Shown here piece after piece: positions 43,941 through 51,624 of a stretch of DNA of 64,000 nt. The DNA comes from Chryseobacterium sp. MEBOG06 (GTDB lineage Bacteria; Bacteroidota; Bacteroidia; Flavobacteriales; Weeksellaceae), in the NCBI RefSeq assembly GCF_021869765.1, contig NZ_CP084580.1:4526001-4590000 (forward strand). The letters run 5' to 3'. How positions within the stretch are numbered: the first letter of the stretch is position 1; every line of letters starts with the position of its first letter. The position numbers were made by a program, and so were the translations under genes. A model generated the notes under the pieces. The model ran no database searches and was not told the DNA's origin. It saw only the letters and a program-made list of their open reading frames with translations.

Positions 43941-43972
43941 CAAAGATAGAACGGATTTTTTGAATTCTCAAA
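43941..43972 (-). promoter_or_regulatory. Promoter of the tRNA operon
   Basis: Minus strand TTTG (43969-43972), 20 bases, TATCTTTG (43941-43948): a full consensus match, about 40 bases before the first tRNA-Thr. Confidence 0.72.
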
Positions 43973-44001
43973 TTTTTTATAAACTTTTTTTAACTTTTTT
44001 T

Positions 44002-44292
44002 TTATGCCATTTCTTTTTTCTTGATTAATAGCTTTTTAGCAGTATCAACACAAAGGTCTAAACTTTCTTCAAAAGTTGCAGAAGTCTTCTTTACTACGAT
44101 ATCGTCTCCCGGAACCGCCAAAACAAGCTCTGCTGTTTTATTAGCTTTATCCGCGTTATTTTCTACTTTCAAAAACACTTTACACTCGTGAATTTTGTCA
44201 TAGAAGGTTTCTAGTTTGCTAACTTTTTTGTCGATGTGTGATTCTAGTGGTTCGTGTGGAGTTAAACCAATTGATTGTACTGAAATCTTCAT
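44002..44292 (-). CDS. hpf: Ribosome hibernation-promoting factor (short HPF/RaiA family)
   Basis: This 96-residue protein begins MKISVQSIGLTPHEPLESHIDKKVSKLE, quoted here in part only, with the two-helix, four-strand pattern of the S30AE/HPF family. It binds the small subunit in stationary phase and blocks tRNA and mRNA sites. There is no long-form C-terminal dimerisation domain. The start overlaps the xerC stop by 4 bases (ATGA), so translation is coupled to it. Confidence 0.9.
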   Translation of the reverse strand: MKISVQSIGLTPHEPLESHIDKKVSKLETFYDKIHECKVFLKVENNADKANKTAELVLAVPGDDIVVKKTSATFEESLDLCVDTAKKLLIKKKEMA

Positions 44293-45179
44293 AATTCTTC
44301 TTTTTTTGATGCTCGAGGGTGAGCTTGATTAAACACTTTTTTCAATTGTTCAATATTAGCATTCGTGTAAACTTGAGTACTGGCAAGACTGGAATGCCCT
44401 AATATTTTTTTCACTTTGGAGATCTCCGCCCCATTATCCAATACGTGAGTAGCAAAGCTATGCCGAAGGATGTGAGGACTTTTCTTTTCTTTCGTTGTTA
44501 CAAGACTAAGGTACTTATTAACTACCAGATAAACAAATTTTTCATTGAGTTTTTTCCCCTTCTTGTTCACAAAAAAACAGGATTGATATTCTGTCTGTGG
44601 CTTCCTTATTTTTAAATAATCACGCAGAAGTTCAGACAAGTCTTTGGAAACAGGAATCACTCTTTGTTTGTTCCCCTTTCCGATTACTTTTAATTCATTT
44701 CCGTCTATATTAACATTCTCAAATATCAGGCCACAAAGTTCGGCTTTTCTCATTCCTGTCTGATAAAGTACTTCAATGATACATCTTTCCAATATATCAT
44801 GATTTCCTTCTGCAATCTTTTCATTGAGACCCTCCATTTCTTCTTTAGACATGGGGATTTGCTTTTCAGCGTAAAATTTCAGGGAAGAAATACCTTCTGT
44901 GGGAGAAACTTGAATTTCGCCTATCTTAAGAAGGAAGAGATAAAAACTTCGGAGAGAAGATAATTTCCGATTGATACTTCTCTTAGAAATATTATTTTCA
45001 CTTAATTCAACAATAAAGTTTCTGATAATTTTCTTGTCTGCTTTCGCCAGATTTTCGGAAGATTCTGTTCGGAGATAGAAATGAGAAAAGTCTTCAAGGT
45101 CTTTTTTGTAGCTTGTAACAGTATGAGGAGAATATCTTTTTTCGAATTGCAGATAGTCTAAAAACTTTTCCAGCATCAT
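44289..45179 (-). CDS. xerC: Tyrosine recombinase XerC-like
   Basis: This 296-residue recombinase has an N-terminal SAM-like DNA-binding domain (about 1-90) and a C-terminal catalytic domain. All key residues are visible: R144 (TGMRKAEL), K around 168-171, H236 and R239 (HILRHSFATH), H262 (ILGHSSLAS) and nucleophile Y271. It probably resolves chromosome dimers at dif with a XerD partner. Its place between rpsU and hpf is a fixed housekeeping context in flavobacteria, so I do not read it as a mobile-element integrase. Two adjacent ATGs (45179, 45176) can serve as start. Confidence 0.9.
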   Translation of the reverse strand: MMLEKFLDYLQFEKRYSPHTVTSYKKDLEDFSHFYLRTESSENLAKADKKIIRNFIVELSENNISKRSINRKLSSLRSFYLFLLKIGEIQVSPTEGISSLKFYAEKQIPMSKEEMEGLNEKIAEGNHDILERCIIEVLYQTGMRKAELCGLIFENVNIDGNELKVIGKGNKQRVIPVSKDLSELLRDYLKIRKPQTEYQSCFFVNKKGKKLNEKFVYLVVNKYLSLVTTKEKKSPHILRHSFATHVLDNGAEISKVKKILGHSSLASTQVYTNANIEQLKKVFNQAHPRASKKEEL

Positions 45180-45254
45180 AGGTATAAAAATAAAAATTCA
45201 CTCCTCAAATATAAGAATTTAAGAAGTGAATTAGTATATGGTTAAGAAAAAATC

Positions 45255-45452
45255 TTAAGCCTGTTCTTCCTTACTAAGCGCTCTTTGTTTGTAAGCCGCT
45301 TTTAGTTTAGATTGTCTTAAAGTTACAGAAGGCTTAATAAAAGCTTGTCTAGATCTTAATTGACGAACCGTACCTGTTTTATCAAATTTTCTCTTGTATT
45401 TTTTTAAAGCTCTGTCGATGGATTCACCATCTTTTACTGGAATTATTAACAT
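45255..45452 (-). CDS. rpsU: 30S ribosomal protein S21
   Basis: This 65-residue basic protein begins MLIIPVKDGESIDRALKKYK and continues with the Arg/Lys-rich KFDKTGTVRQLRSRQAF helix typical of S21. It sits near the anti-Shine-Dalgarno end of 16S rRNA. It has its own consensus promoter about 25 bases upstream and is followed by xerC after 75 bases. Confidence 0.96.
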   Translation of the reverse strand: MLIIPVKDGESIDRALKKYKRKFDKTGTVRQLRSRQAFIKPSVTLRQSKLKAAYKQRALSKEEQA

Positions 45453-45475
45453 ATTTTACATCTCATTTTGGATTG

Positions 45476-45506
45476 CAAAACTAAACCTTTTTTCTTAAAA
45501 CACAAA
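45476..45506 (-). promoter_or_regulatory. rpsU promoter
   Basis: Minus strand TTTG (45503-45506), 19 bases, TAGTTTTG (45476-45483). The start would be near 45471, giving a leader of about 19 bases. Confidence 0.7.
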
Positions 45507-45697
45507 ATATATTAGCCTAAAGAATAATATATTTATCCAAAATATTTCCCAAAACCCTTTATTAAAAGTATTTTACGGCTAAATTATTTTTATCCACAAT
45601 GAACAAACACTCAAGTTAAAAACTGAGTTATCTCCCAAACAACTCTTCCTTATTTCACAAAAACATTTCATATTAATGATATGTAAACAAAAAGCAT

Positions 45698-45705
45698 TAT
45701 CTTTG
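45698..45705 (+). promoter_or_regulatory. -7 box of tmRNA
   Basis: TATCTTTG matches TAnnTTTG and lies 17 bases before the mature 5' end. No -33 TTTG is visible at the usual distance. Confidence 0.55.
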
Positions 45706-45721
45706 CAGTCACTTTATTCAT

Positions 45722-46117
45722 GGGGTTGACTGGTTTCGACAGCAAGATCAATGGGTAAGTAAGCATGCAGAGAACCGTAGCGCGATCTCTATAATCCCTT
45801 GCTACAAAATTTTAACTGGCAACGAAGAGTTCGCTCTTGCAGCTTAATCCGAATAAAGTAAGATTCAAGCGCTTTCCCGAAGATAGTAAGGAAGCAAGAT
45901 GTCTCACAAATGCTCCGTTCTACGGCGTTTGATCCTGAGATATAGTAATGTAGAAATAAGGTTTTAGATGCTTCAGCTAAAACTCGAAAACCTTAGAAGA
46001 TAAGCTGGAAGTTGGGTGTCTATCCTCTGCCTCCAGTCGAAAACCAATGGTAGAATAAGCATGTAGAAAGCTTATGTATTGCTTGTTTGGACGAGGGTTC
46101 GAATCCCTCCAACTCCA
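45722..46117 (+). ncRNA. ssrA: tmRNA
   Basis: The 5' end GGGGTTGACTGG and 3' end with TTCGAATCCCTCC then AACTCCA form the alanyl-tRNA-like acceptor and T-arm. The tag frame at 45818-45847 reads GNEEFALAA then stop, possibly with one residue before it; it ends in the ALAA-type degron. The RNA rescues stalled ribosomes with SmpB. CCA is not encoded. It is divergent from rpsU and followed by a strong terminator. Confidence 0.95.
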
Positions 46118-46119
46118 CT

Positions 46120-46152
46120 AAAAAGAGAATCTAAATTATAGATTCTCTTTTT
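46120..46152 (+). terminator. Terminator of tmRNA
   Basis: Perfect 14-base arms (46120-46133 and 46139-46152) with loop AATTA, followed by T residues. Confidence 0.88.
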
Positions 46153-46261
46153 TATTTCTGAATACTTCAGCAACTAACACACAATAATTTAAATAATCTC
46201 TATAAAATATATTTGTCTTTACTTTATCACTCTCATATAAAACCGGTTTAAAATATTAATC

Positions 46262-46609
46262 CTATTGTTTATCATAGGGAAATGAAGGACTTATAAACTT
46301 TTTATCCTTTGCTTCTCCTTTATCATTGTAAATAATTTCAAAAACTCCATGGTCTGTTTGAATTCCTTTTACCTGCATTGTTTCTGCATCGACAACAGAA
46401 TAATATACTGTTGGAATATCAAATACATCATGAAAAAAGTCTACACTATAATGACTCCATTCTTTTCCATCGTACATTTTTTGTTTTTCATAAAATATTG
46501 CGTTCATAAAATTCAAATGTTCTTCTGTATTTCCATATTGAAATTTTAACTGATCTAACACCTTTAATGTTACTTCTATTGCTTTCTGTTGTTTTTTTGT
46601 TTTTTCCAT
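46262..46609 (-). CDS. Probable immunity protein for the adjacent toxin
   Basis: This is a 115-residue cytoplasmic protein from ATG at 46607-46609; a slightly longer frame exists but reaches into the toxin gene. It begins MEKTKKQQKAIEVTLKVLD and has the acidic/aromatic composition common in immunity proteins. I do not recognise a named family. It lies 4 bases downstream of the toxin stop codon on the same strand, the classical toxin-immunity order. Function is inferred from position. Confidence 0.6.
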   Translation of the reverse strand: MEKTKKQQKAIEVTLKVLDQLKFQYGNTEEHLNFMNAIFYEKQKMYDGKEWSHYSVDFFHDVFDIPTVYYSVVDAETMQVKGIQTDHGVFEIIYNDKGEAKDKKFISPSFPYDKQ

Positions 46610-46613
46610 TATT

Positions 46614-48755
46614 TTAAAGTTTTTTATAATCAACTCCTATTCCTTCTAATCTTTTTATTGCTTTATTTAAAATCATATCTGCATGTTCTAACTCTAACTC
46701 ATTAAATAAATGTTTTTTTTCCATTATTTTGTCATAAACCCATTTTTCTCTTTTATAAGTTCTCATGAGTTGTTCTGTCAATGTTCCAAACATACCCTCC
46801 AAATAAGCCTCTTTTCCTAAAAGTTTAAATTCCAAAGCGTGCTGTATCTCATGAAAGGCTTCATAAAAAGTAAATTTTCTTCTAAAAAATAACTCTCTAC
46901 TTTTTGGAGAGAATCCTGCCTGAGCTCCACTGGCATCTAAAAACTTATCTTCTCCCTTTCGCATAACCACTCCCACATCTCCCAAAGCTTCCGCAATGTA
47001 TTTTTCGAGAGCCTTCATTTGTCTGTTATTCATATATTCTCTGCCCAAGAATTTCCCACGCTTACTTGCTTCTTTTCCTTCCCAGCCTAACTCATCCAAT
47101 AATTCATCAAAGACTTCTTCTTCTCTGCCTAACAGTTGGTTAAACTTGGTCTTTAAGTAATTAGCTAATCTCCCATTTTTTATCGCTTCTAACAATTCCA
47201 AAAACTCTTTTTCCAACCATTTATAAAGGTCTTTTGTGGAATTTGCAATTTTCCTCCCTAAACCTTTTCCAAAATTAAGAGCTTTTGCTCCTGCCTGTTC
47301 TGCTTTAGCTGTTAATCTACTAATTTTTGCAGAAGCTTCTGCAACTAATGAACTTCCACCTGTAAAGTAAGCAATAACAGCATCTAAAATCAACTCAAAG
47401 GCAACTCCTCCAATAAAGTAAGCCCAAAAATACTCATTATAGTTAGAAATTTTTTTAGCCAAACCTGAGAAAAAAGCAGAAAGGTCTTTCCAAATTTTAT
47501 CATCAGTAAAAAGTTTTTTAATACCATGAAGAAATTCTTTTGCATTTTTATCAAATAAATCTACAAAATCTTCTATAAATTCAAGTTTCTCCTGATGTTT
47601 TGCCAATTCTAAAGCACTTGTTTTCTCTAATTCAAAGATGGGAATATTGTCTACTATCATTGCTAAAAGCATGATAATCAATTGAACCAAAGAGATAAGC
47701 CCGTTGAGTATTCCACAGAGAAAAGCATTGATTTTTGCAATTTCTTGATTTAATTTTTCTGTAATTATACTTCCTATATCTGAAACAATATCCTGAATTT
47801 CTTTAAATAATACCTTTAATTGATTGTAAATATTTTTTATACTGTCAGGCATGTTATCTTCTATAAAGTTTTTTACAAGAAATGTAACAGCAAACAAAAT
47901 ATCATCAGCAATAGTAGGTGTTGCTGCCACGATATTAAAAACAGCAGCAGTAGAAATTTCATCAAACGAGGCAACAAACTCTGAAAGTTTTTTCAATCCT
48001 GTTTCTGCAATCCCTTGTTGATTGTCAGACATGTTTTTATATTCATTGCAAGTGAACGGAACAGGAATAATGGGTTTGTATTTTACTTCTTGTTTGGGAA
48101 AGCCACTGCCACCAGCTTTATTTTGGAAATTGTTATACATAGGTTCAACATAAAATTTTATGTAGTCATAATTCTCCTCTGCAAACTTCCACTTTTCAGT
48201 GGCTTCAATACCACCTCTTAGCCAGTCTGCCAATTGGTTATTTAATGAAGATACTTTTTTAAAGGCTTCGTTGATTTTACTTTTTTCAAGTATTTCTAAA
48301 TAAATAGCACCTTTCAATAGTGTATCATCAATTCCGTAATCTTTAGCAATTAGTTTGATAAGACCATTAAAATCTGAGACACTTCCATCTACTGTATTGC
48401 CATCATAATTAATGGTTTTTCCCTTACTGTTATAATCTCTTATTAATCTTTGCCTTGCATAATCTCCCATTTTCACCCTACAAGCCGTACCAAAAAAGTT
48501 ACTGGTATTTTTGGAAGTCTCCTCGTAGTAAATAGTAAAATAGTCAGTCTCTATTTTGTCCTTTTCGTATCTGTCAAAAACTTCTATTCCACTTTTACAG
48601 AAAACAGCCTGATGATGAACTACACTGTATTTTTCTGACTTGGGATAGTTGTCTTTTAACTCTGGAGGAACAACAAAGGTTTCATAAAACACACTGTTTT
48701 CTCTTAAAGGACTGTCAATATTTCTACTTAAAACATACTCTAATCTCTGTATCAT
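46614..48755 (-). CDS. Predicted polymorphic toxin with C-terminal zincin metallopeptidase domain
   Basis: This is a 713-residue protein from ATG at 48753-48755, which follows a -7 box; a longer frame crosses that box. The N-terminal ~330 residues are not recognised. Two hydrophobic stretches lie at about 342-370 and 443-465. The last ~150 residues (LGREYMNNRQMKALEKYIAE, FHEIQHALEF, LRTYKREKWVYDKI-like) resemble the Tox-MPTase4 zincin toxins, with H635, E636 and H639 forming HExxH. No signal peptide is seen, so delivery by a specialised system is possible. A small downstream gene fits immunity. The HExxH is seen directly; the toxin role is inferred. Confidence 0.72.
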   Translation of the reverse strand: MIQRLEYVLSRNIDSPLRENSVFYETFVVPPELKDNYPKSEKYSVVHHQAVFCKSGIEVFDRYEKDKIETDYFTIYYEETSKNTSNFFGTACRVKMGDYARQRLIRDYNSKGKTINYDGNTVDGSVSDFNGLIKLIAKDYGIDDTLLKGAIYLEILEKSKINEAFKKVSSLNNQLADWLRGGIEATEKWKFAEENYDYIKFYVEPMYNNFQNKAGGSGFPKQEVKYKPIIPVPFTCNEYKNMSDNQQGIAETGLKKLSEFVASFDEISTAAVFNIVAATPTIADDILFAVTFLVKNFIEDNMPDSIKNIYNQLKVLFKEIQDIVSDIGSIITEKLNQEIAKINAFLCGILNGLISLVQLIIMLLAMIVDNIPIFELEKTSALELAKHQEKLEFIEDFVDLFDKNAKEFLHGIKKLFTDDKIWKDLSAFFSGLAKKISNYNEYFWAYFIGGVAFELILDAVIAYFTGGSSLVAEASAKISRLTAKAEQAGAKALNFGKGLGRKIANSTKDLYKWLEKEFLELLEAIKNGRLANYLKTKFNQLLGREEEVFDELLDELGWEGKEASKRGKFLGREYMNNRQMKALEKYIAEALGDVGVVMRKGEDKFLDASGAQAGFSPKSRELFFRRKFTFYEAFHEIQHALEFKLLGKEAYLEGMFGTLTEQLMRTYKREKWVYDKIMEKKHLFNELELEHADMILNKAIKRLEGIGVDYKKL

Positions 48756-48777
48756 ATCATTTGGATTTATTATGAAC

Positions 48778-48785
48778 CAAATGTA
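48778..48785 (-). promoter_or_regulatory. -7 box of the toxin gene
   Basis: The minus strand reads TACATTTG, giving a start about 18 bases before ATG 48755. A TTTG-like -33 (48800-48803) is only 14 bases away. Confidence 0.45.
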
Positions 48786-48913
48786 GATACGGGTAACGAC
48801 AAAACTTGTCACATTAAAATTTGTTTTAAAGTTATTATGAAAATTATATGTTGAGAATTCTTATTCCATTCTTCTTACTTTTCATCTATAGATTCTTAAA
48901 TAAGTATTTCATC

Positions 48914-48921
48914 TACATTTG
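48914..48921 (+). promoter_or_regulatory. -7 box of the frameshifted gene
   Basis: TACATTTG matches TAnnTTTG and lies 18 bases before ATG 48940, supporting that start over the in-frame TTG at 48919. Confidence 0.45.
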
Positions 48922-48939
48922 CTTCCAAAATATTTAACC

Positions 48940-49812
48940 ATGACCAAAAAAAGAGATGACATAGAAAATGACAATAACGCACAAGAGAAAGCCAACAGCC
49001 AGAAAGAAGATAATCGTCCAGTATGTGGTTTAATCATGCCAATTGCTGACACTGAAGGCTACCCGCCAGGGCATTGGAAAGAAGTCAAGAAAATTATAAC
49101 GTCTGTTACTGAAAAAGCAGGGTTTAGAACCAGACTTGTAAGTGAAAGCGAAGATGTGCGTGTTATCCAGAAAACCATTGTACAAAATGTTTTTGATGAT
49201 GATATTATCATCTGTGACGTAAGCTCTAAGAATCCTAATGTAATGTTTGAATTGGGATTAAGATTTGCTTTTGACAAAGCTGCTGTAATTATAAAAGATG
49301 ATGAGACTGGATATTCATTCGATACGAGTCCTGTGGAACACATTTAATTACAGAAAAGATTTACGGTTTTCATCAATTGGGCAATTTAAAACAGATTTAT
49401 CTCTAAAATTACTTGCTACGTATGAAAAATCAAAAGAAGCTAATCATTCGATGTATTTGCAAGATTTTGGTAAGTTTGTTGTTAAAGAACTAGATACTAA
49501 AACCGTATCGGAAAATCAATATATTATTGAAAAGCTGAATGAAATGCAAAGGGAAATAAAGAATATTTCGGATTCAAATATGAAAGATATACCAAAAGAA
49601 ATATTCACTATTAACACCAATGATAATAAAAAGATAAAAGATTTAGTTAAATCCCTTATCAAGGAATTAGCGGAGAACATTATGCTGGCACTGGTTCTAA
49701 AACTGCATCGGCAGAATTAATTAGTAATATTTTGGAAGAAAAGCATAATACTCTAATTTCTAGCCGAACGGTTTATAAATATATTGGAGAATTCTTGTCA
49801 GAACAACCTTGA
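48940..49812 (+). pseudogene. Frameshifted nucleoside deoxyribosyltransferase/TIR-like fold protein
   Basis: Frame 1 runs from ATG 48940 to a TAA at 49345-49347. It encodes CGLIMPIADTEGYPPGHW and ICDVSSKNPNVMFELG, the D-x-S-x-x-N-P-N-V-x-F-E-L-G pattern of nucleoside deoxyribosyltransferase-like and some TIR-like proteins. Translation continues without loss in a second frame (NYRKDLRFSSIGQFKTDLSL) after one extra T at CATTTAATTAC. Near 49672 it returns to the first frame (EHYAGTGSKTASAELISN) and ends at 49812. Two compensating shifts in 873 bases give a 290-residue equivalent. It could be a recent pseudogene or reflect sequence errors. Confidence 0.68.
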
Positions 49813-49838
49813 TATCCTAATATTAAAGTTATTTCTTT

Positions 49839-49908
49839 AATGTTACTGTCTCAAATGTCAAATAATTTGAATTTTGCCATTCTGAGAACGATTTGAGACA
49901 GCAACATT
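49839..49908. mobile_element. Possible MITE or IS-end remnant (18-bp inverted repeats)
   Basis: Arms 49839-49856 and 49891-49908 are inverted copies with one mismatch (core CTGTCTCAAAT / ATTTGAGACAG), around a 34-base centre. The core resembles ends of some insertion sequences of this phylum. A terminator for the frameshifted gene is the alternative. No clear target duplication is visible. The rest of 49909-50095 shows no gene. Confidence 0.4.
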
Positions 49909-50095
49909 TTAATTTCAATAAAGTCATACGGTCAGCCATCATCAATAATACTTATTACTATTCTAAGCATCTTAATACCCAAGGCTTTTAAAAATTTTTG
50001 CTGTTGATTTTGCTTTTTCAACATCAGTTTTGTTTATGTAAGTTAACACTTGCCTTTCCATATTATGCCCAGTAAAGTTTAGTAAGTAGGTTATT

Positions 50096-50656
50096 TTAAG
50101 AATTGCTATTCTTTTTAAACCATTCAACATATGCATTTACCGCTTTCTGAAGAAAATCTTTAGTACCCTGATCTTTTAAATCTGCATTTTCATCCCACGC
50201 TTTATCAATATGAGATAAATAAACTTCCGGCTGTTGCATAGCAGGCACATTGAGAGAAACAAGACTTTGTCTCAAGTGATGATTCGCTCCAAAACCTGAC
50301 ACATTGCCCGGAGAATTGCTGAATACCGCTCCCGGTTTACCATTCCATATATTTTTTCCTGCGGGCCTAGATCCAATATCTATAGCATTTTTTAAAGCTG
50401 CTGGAACAGATCTGTTATGCTCGGGAGTAATAAAAATAACCCCGTCGATATTTTTAATTTCTTCTCTGAATTTTACATAAGATTCAGGAACATTATTATC
50501 ATCATCAAAATCCTGGTTATACACCTGCAGGTTTTCAATTGAAATAATTTTAAATTCAAATCCCTGAGGTGCCATGGATACCAATGTTCGTGATATCTTC
50601 TTTGAAAAAGACTCTTTACGCAGACTACCTGCGATAAGCCCAATTACTTTCTGCAT
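50096..50656 (-). CDS. NADPH-dependent FMN reductase (ChrR/azoreductase-like)
   Basis: This 186-residue flavodoxin-fold reductase is taken from ATG at 50654-50656 (MQKVIGLIAGSLRKESFSKK), because the family begins there. The GSLRxxSF phosphate-binding loop for FMN is visible, followed by FITPEHNRSVPAALKNAIDIGSR in part, and FSNSPGNVSGFGA. Members reduce quinones, chromate or azo dyes with NAD(P)H. It is 102 bases downstream of an AraC-type gene on the same strand. The natural substrate is unknown. Confidence 0.9.
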   Translation of the reverse strand: MQKVIGLIAGSLRKESFSKKISRTLVSMAPQGFEFKIISIENLQVYNQDFDDDNNVPESYVKFREEIKNIDGVIFITPEHNRSVPAALKNAIDIGSRPAGKNIWNGKPGAVFSNSPGNVSGFGANHHLRQSLVSLNVPAMQQPEVYLSHIDKAWDENADLKDQGTKDFLQKAVNAYVEWFKKNSNS

Positions 50657-50758
50657 AATAATAGTTTTAAGTGATTTTGTTATGTAATGTAATATAGCAA
50701 AACAAGATGAGAACATCATAGAAAGATGAATCATTATATAAAATAAGCCCGAATATTA

Positions 50759-51550
50759 TTACGATACCATACTCGGCGGCAATCCAAACTGCTTTTTAAA
50801 GGCAAATGAAAAATGAGATAAGTCTTCAAATCCAAGATCAAGATAAACATCGGAGGCCCTTTTTCCTTTTTCCAGAAGGTACCGCGCTTCCTGCAGCCTT
50901 CTTTGAAGCAGCCATTTTCCCGGTGTTATTCCAAATACTTTCTGAAAATCCCTTTTAAAGGAAGCGAGGCTTCTCCCTGTAAGATAAGCAAAACGGTCAA
51001 GCTTCACATTAAAGTGATAGTTCTTCTGCATAAATTCCTCAAGGTTGACTTTATAAGGCTCAGAAACATCATATAAAACATTTTTCAATGAAGGATCATG
51101 ACTGAACAAAAGCAACAGAGCTTCTTTTTGTTTCAGTAAAGCTAATTCCGGTGATTTATTTTCTAAAAGAGACTGGTATTGCAACAAAGAACCCATGAAA
51201 TATTTCAAATGCGGAACCTGCGACAGATCTGTAAAAACCGGTGATTTGATTTCTTCCTGGATTACAAAATCTTCTTCACGACGCATATCTTTCAACATTT
51301 CATCATCAAACCTGATGGATAAAGATTTAAATCCCATCTCTTCCCCAGGCCTTTTAAGAAATTTCAAAAGTTGATTCTTTCTCACCAGATATACATCTCC
51401 GCTTCGGAACACTTTTCTGTATTCTCCGTCATTGAGCTCCATCTCCCCGGAGATCACCATCGACAAAGCATTATATGAAACAAACTGTTCCCCTTCACGA
51501 AAAACTGTAAAGTAACAGGAGTAATTAATATAGTCTAAGTTTTCAGACAT
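50759..51550 (-). CDS. AraC family transcriptional regulator
   Basis: This 263-residue regulator has a cupin-like N-terminal part (about 1-140) and C-terminal double HTH: RFAYLTGRSLASFKRDFQKV and DVYLDLGFEDLSHFSFAFKK. The ending KQFGLPPSMVS is slightly degenerate from the usual GxSPxxYR. It sits between an upstream aldehyde dehydrogenase and a downstream FMN reductase on the same strand, and may control either. The ligand is unknown. Confidence 0.9.
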   Translation of the reverse strand: MSENLDYINYSCYFTVFREGEQFVSYNALSMVISGEMELNDGEYRKVFRSGDVYLVRKNQLLKFLKRPGEEMGFKSLSIRFDDEMLKDMRREEDFVIQEEIKSPVFTDLSQVPHLKYFMGSLLQYQSLLENKSPELALLKQKEALLLLFSHDPSLKNVLYDVSEPYKVNLEEFMQKNYHFNVKLDRFAYLTGRSLASFKRDFQKVFGITPGKWLLQRRLQEARYLLEKGKRASDVYLDLGFEDLSHFSFAFKKQFGLPPSMVS

Positions 51551-51624
51551 TGTTATACTTAATATAAAGCCAGGTCAAAGTTCTTTTGGCCCGACTGTTA
51601 AAGATAGTGTTTTTAATTATTTCT

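Noticed and set aside
44289..45179. Tyrosine recombinase as evidence of an integrated mobile element near tmRNA
   Set aside because: Its place between rpsU and hpf, and its overlap with hpf, fit the housekeeping XerC locus of flavobacteria and not an island integrase.
45722..46117. Duplicate of the tmRNA 3' end marking an island boundary downstream
   Set aside because: I looked for a second copy of the CTCCAACTCCA end beyond the toxin locus and did not notice one, so no attachment site is claimed.
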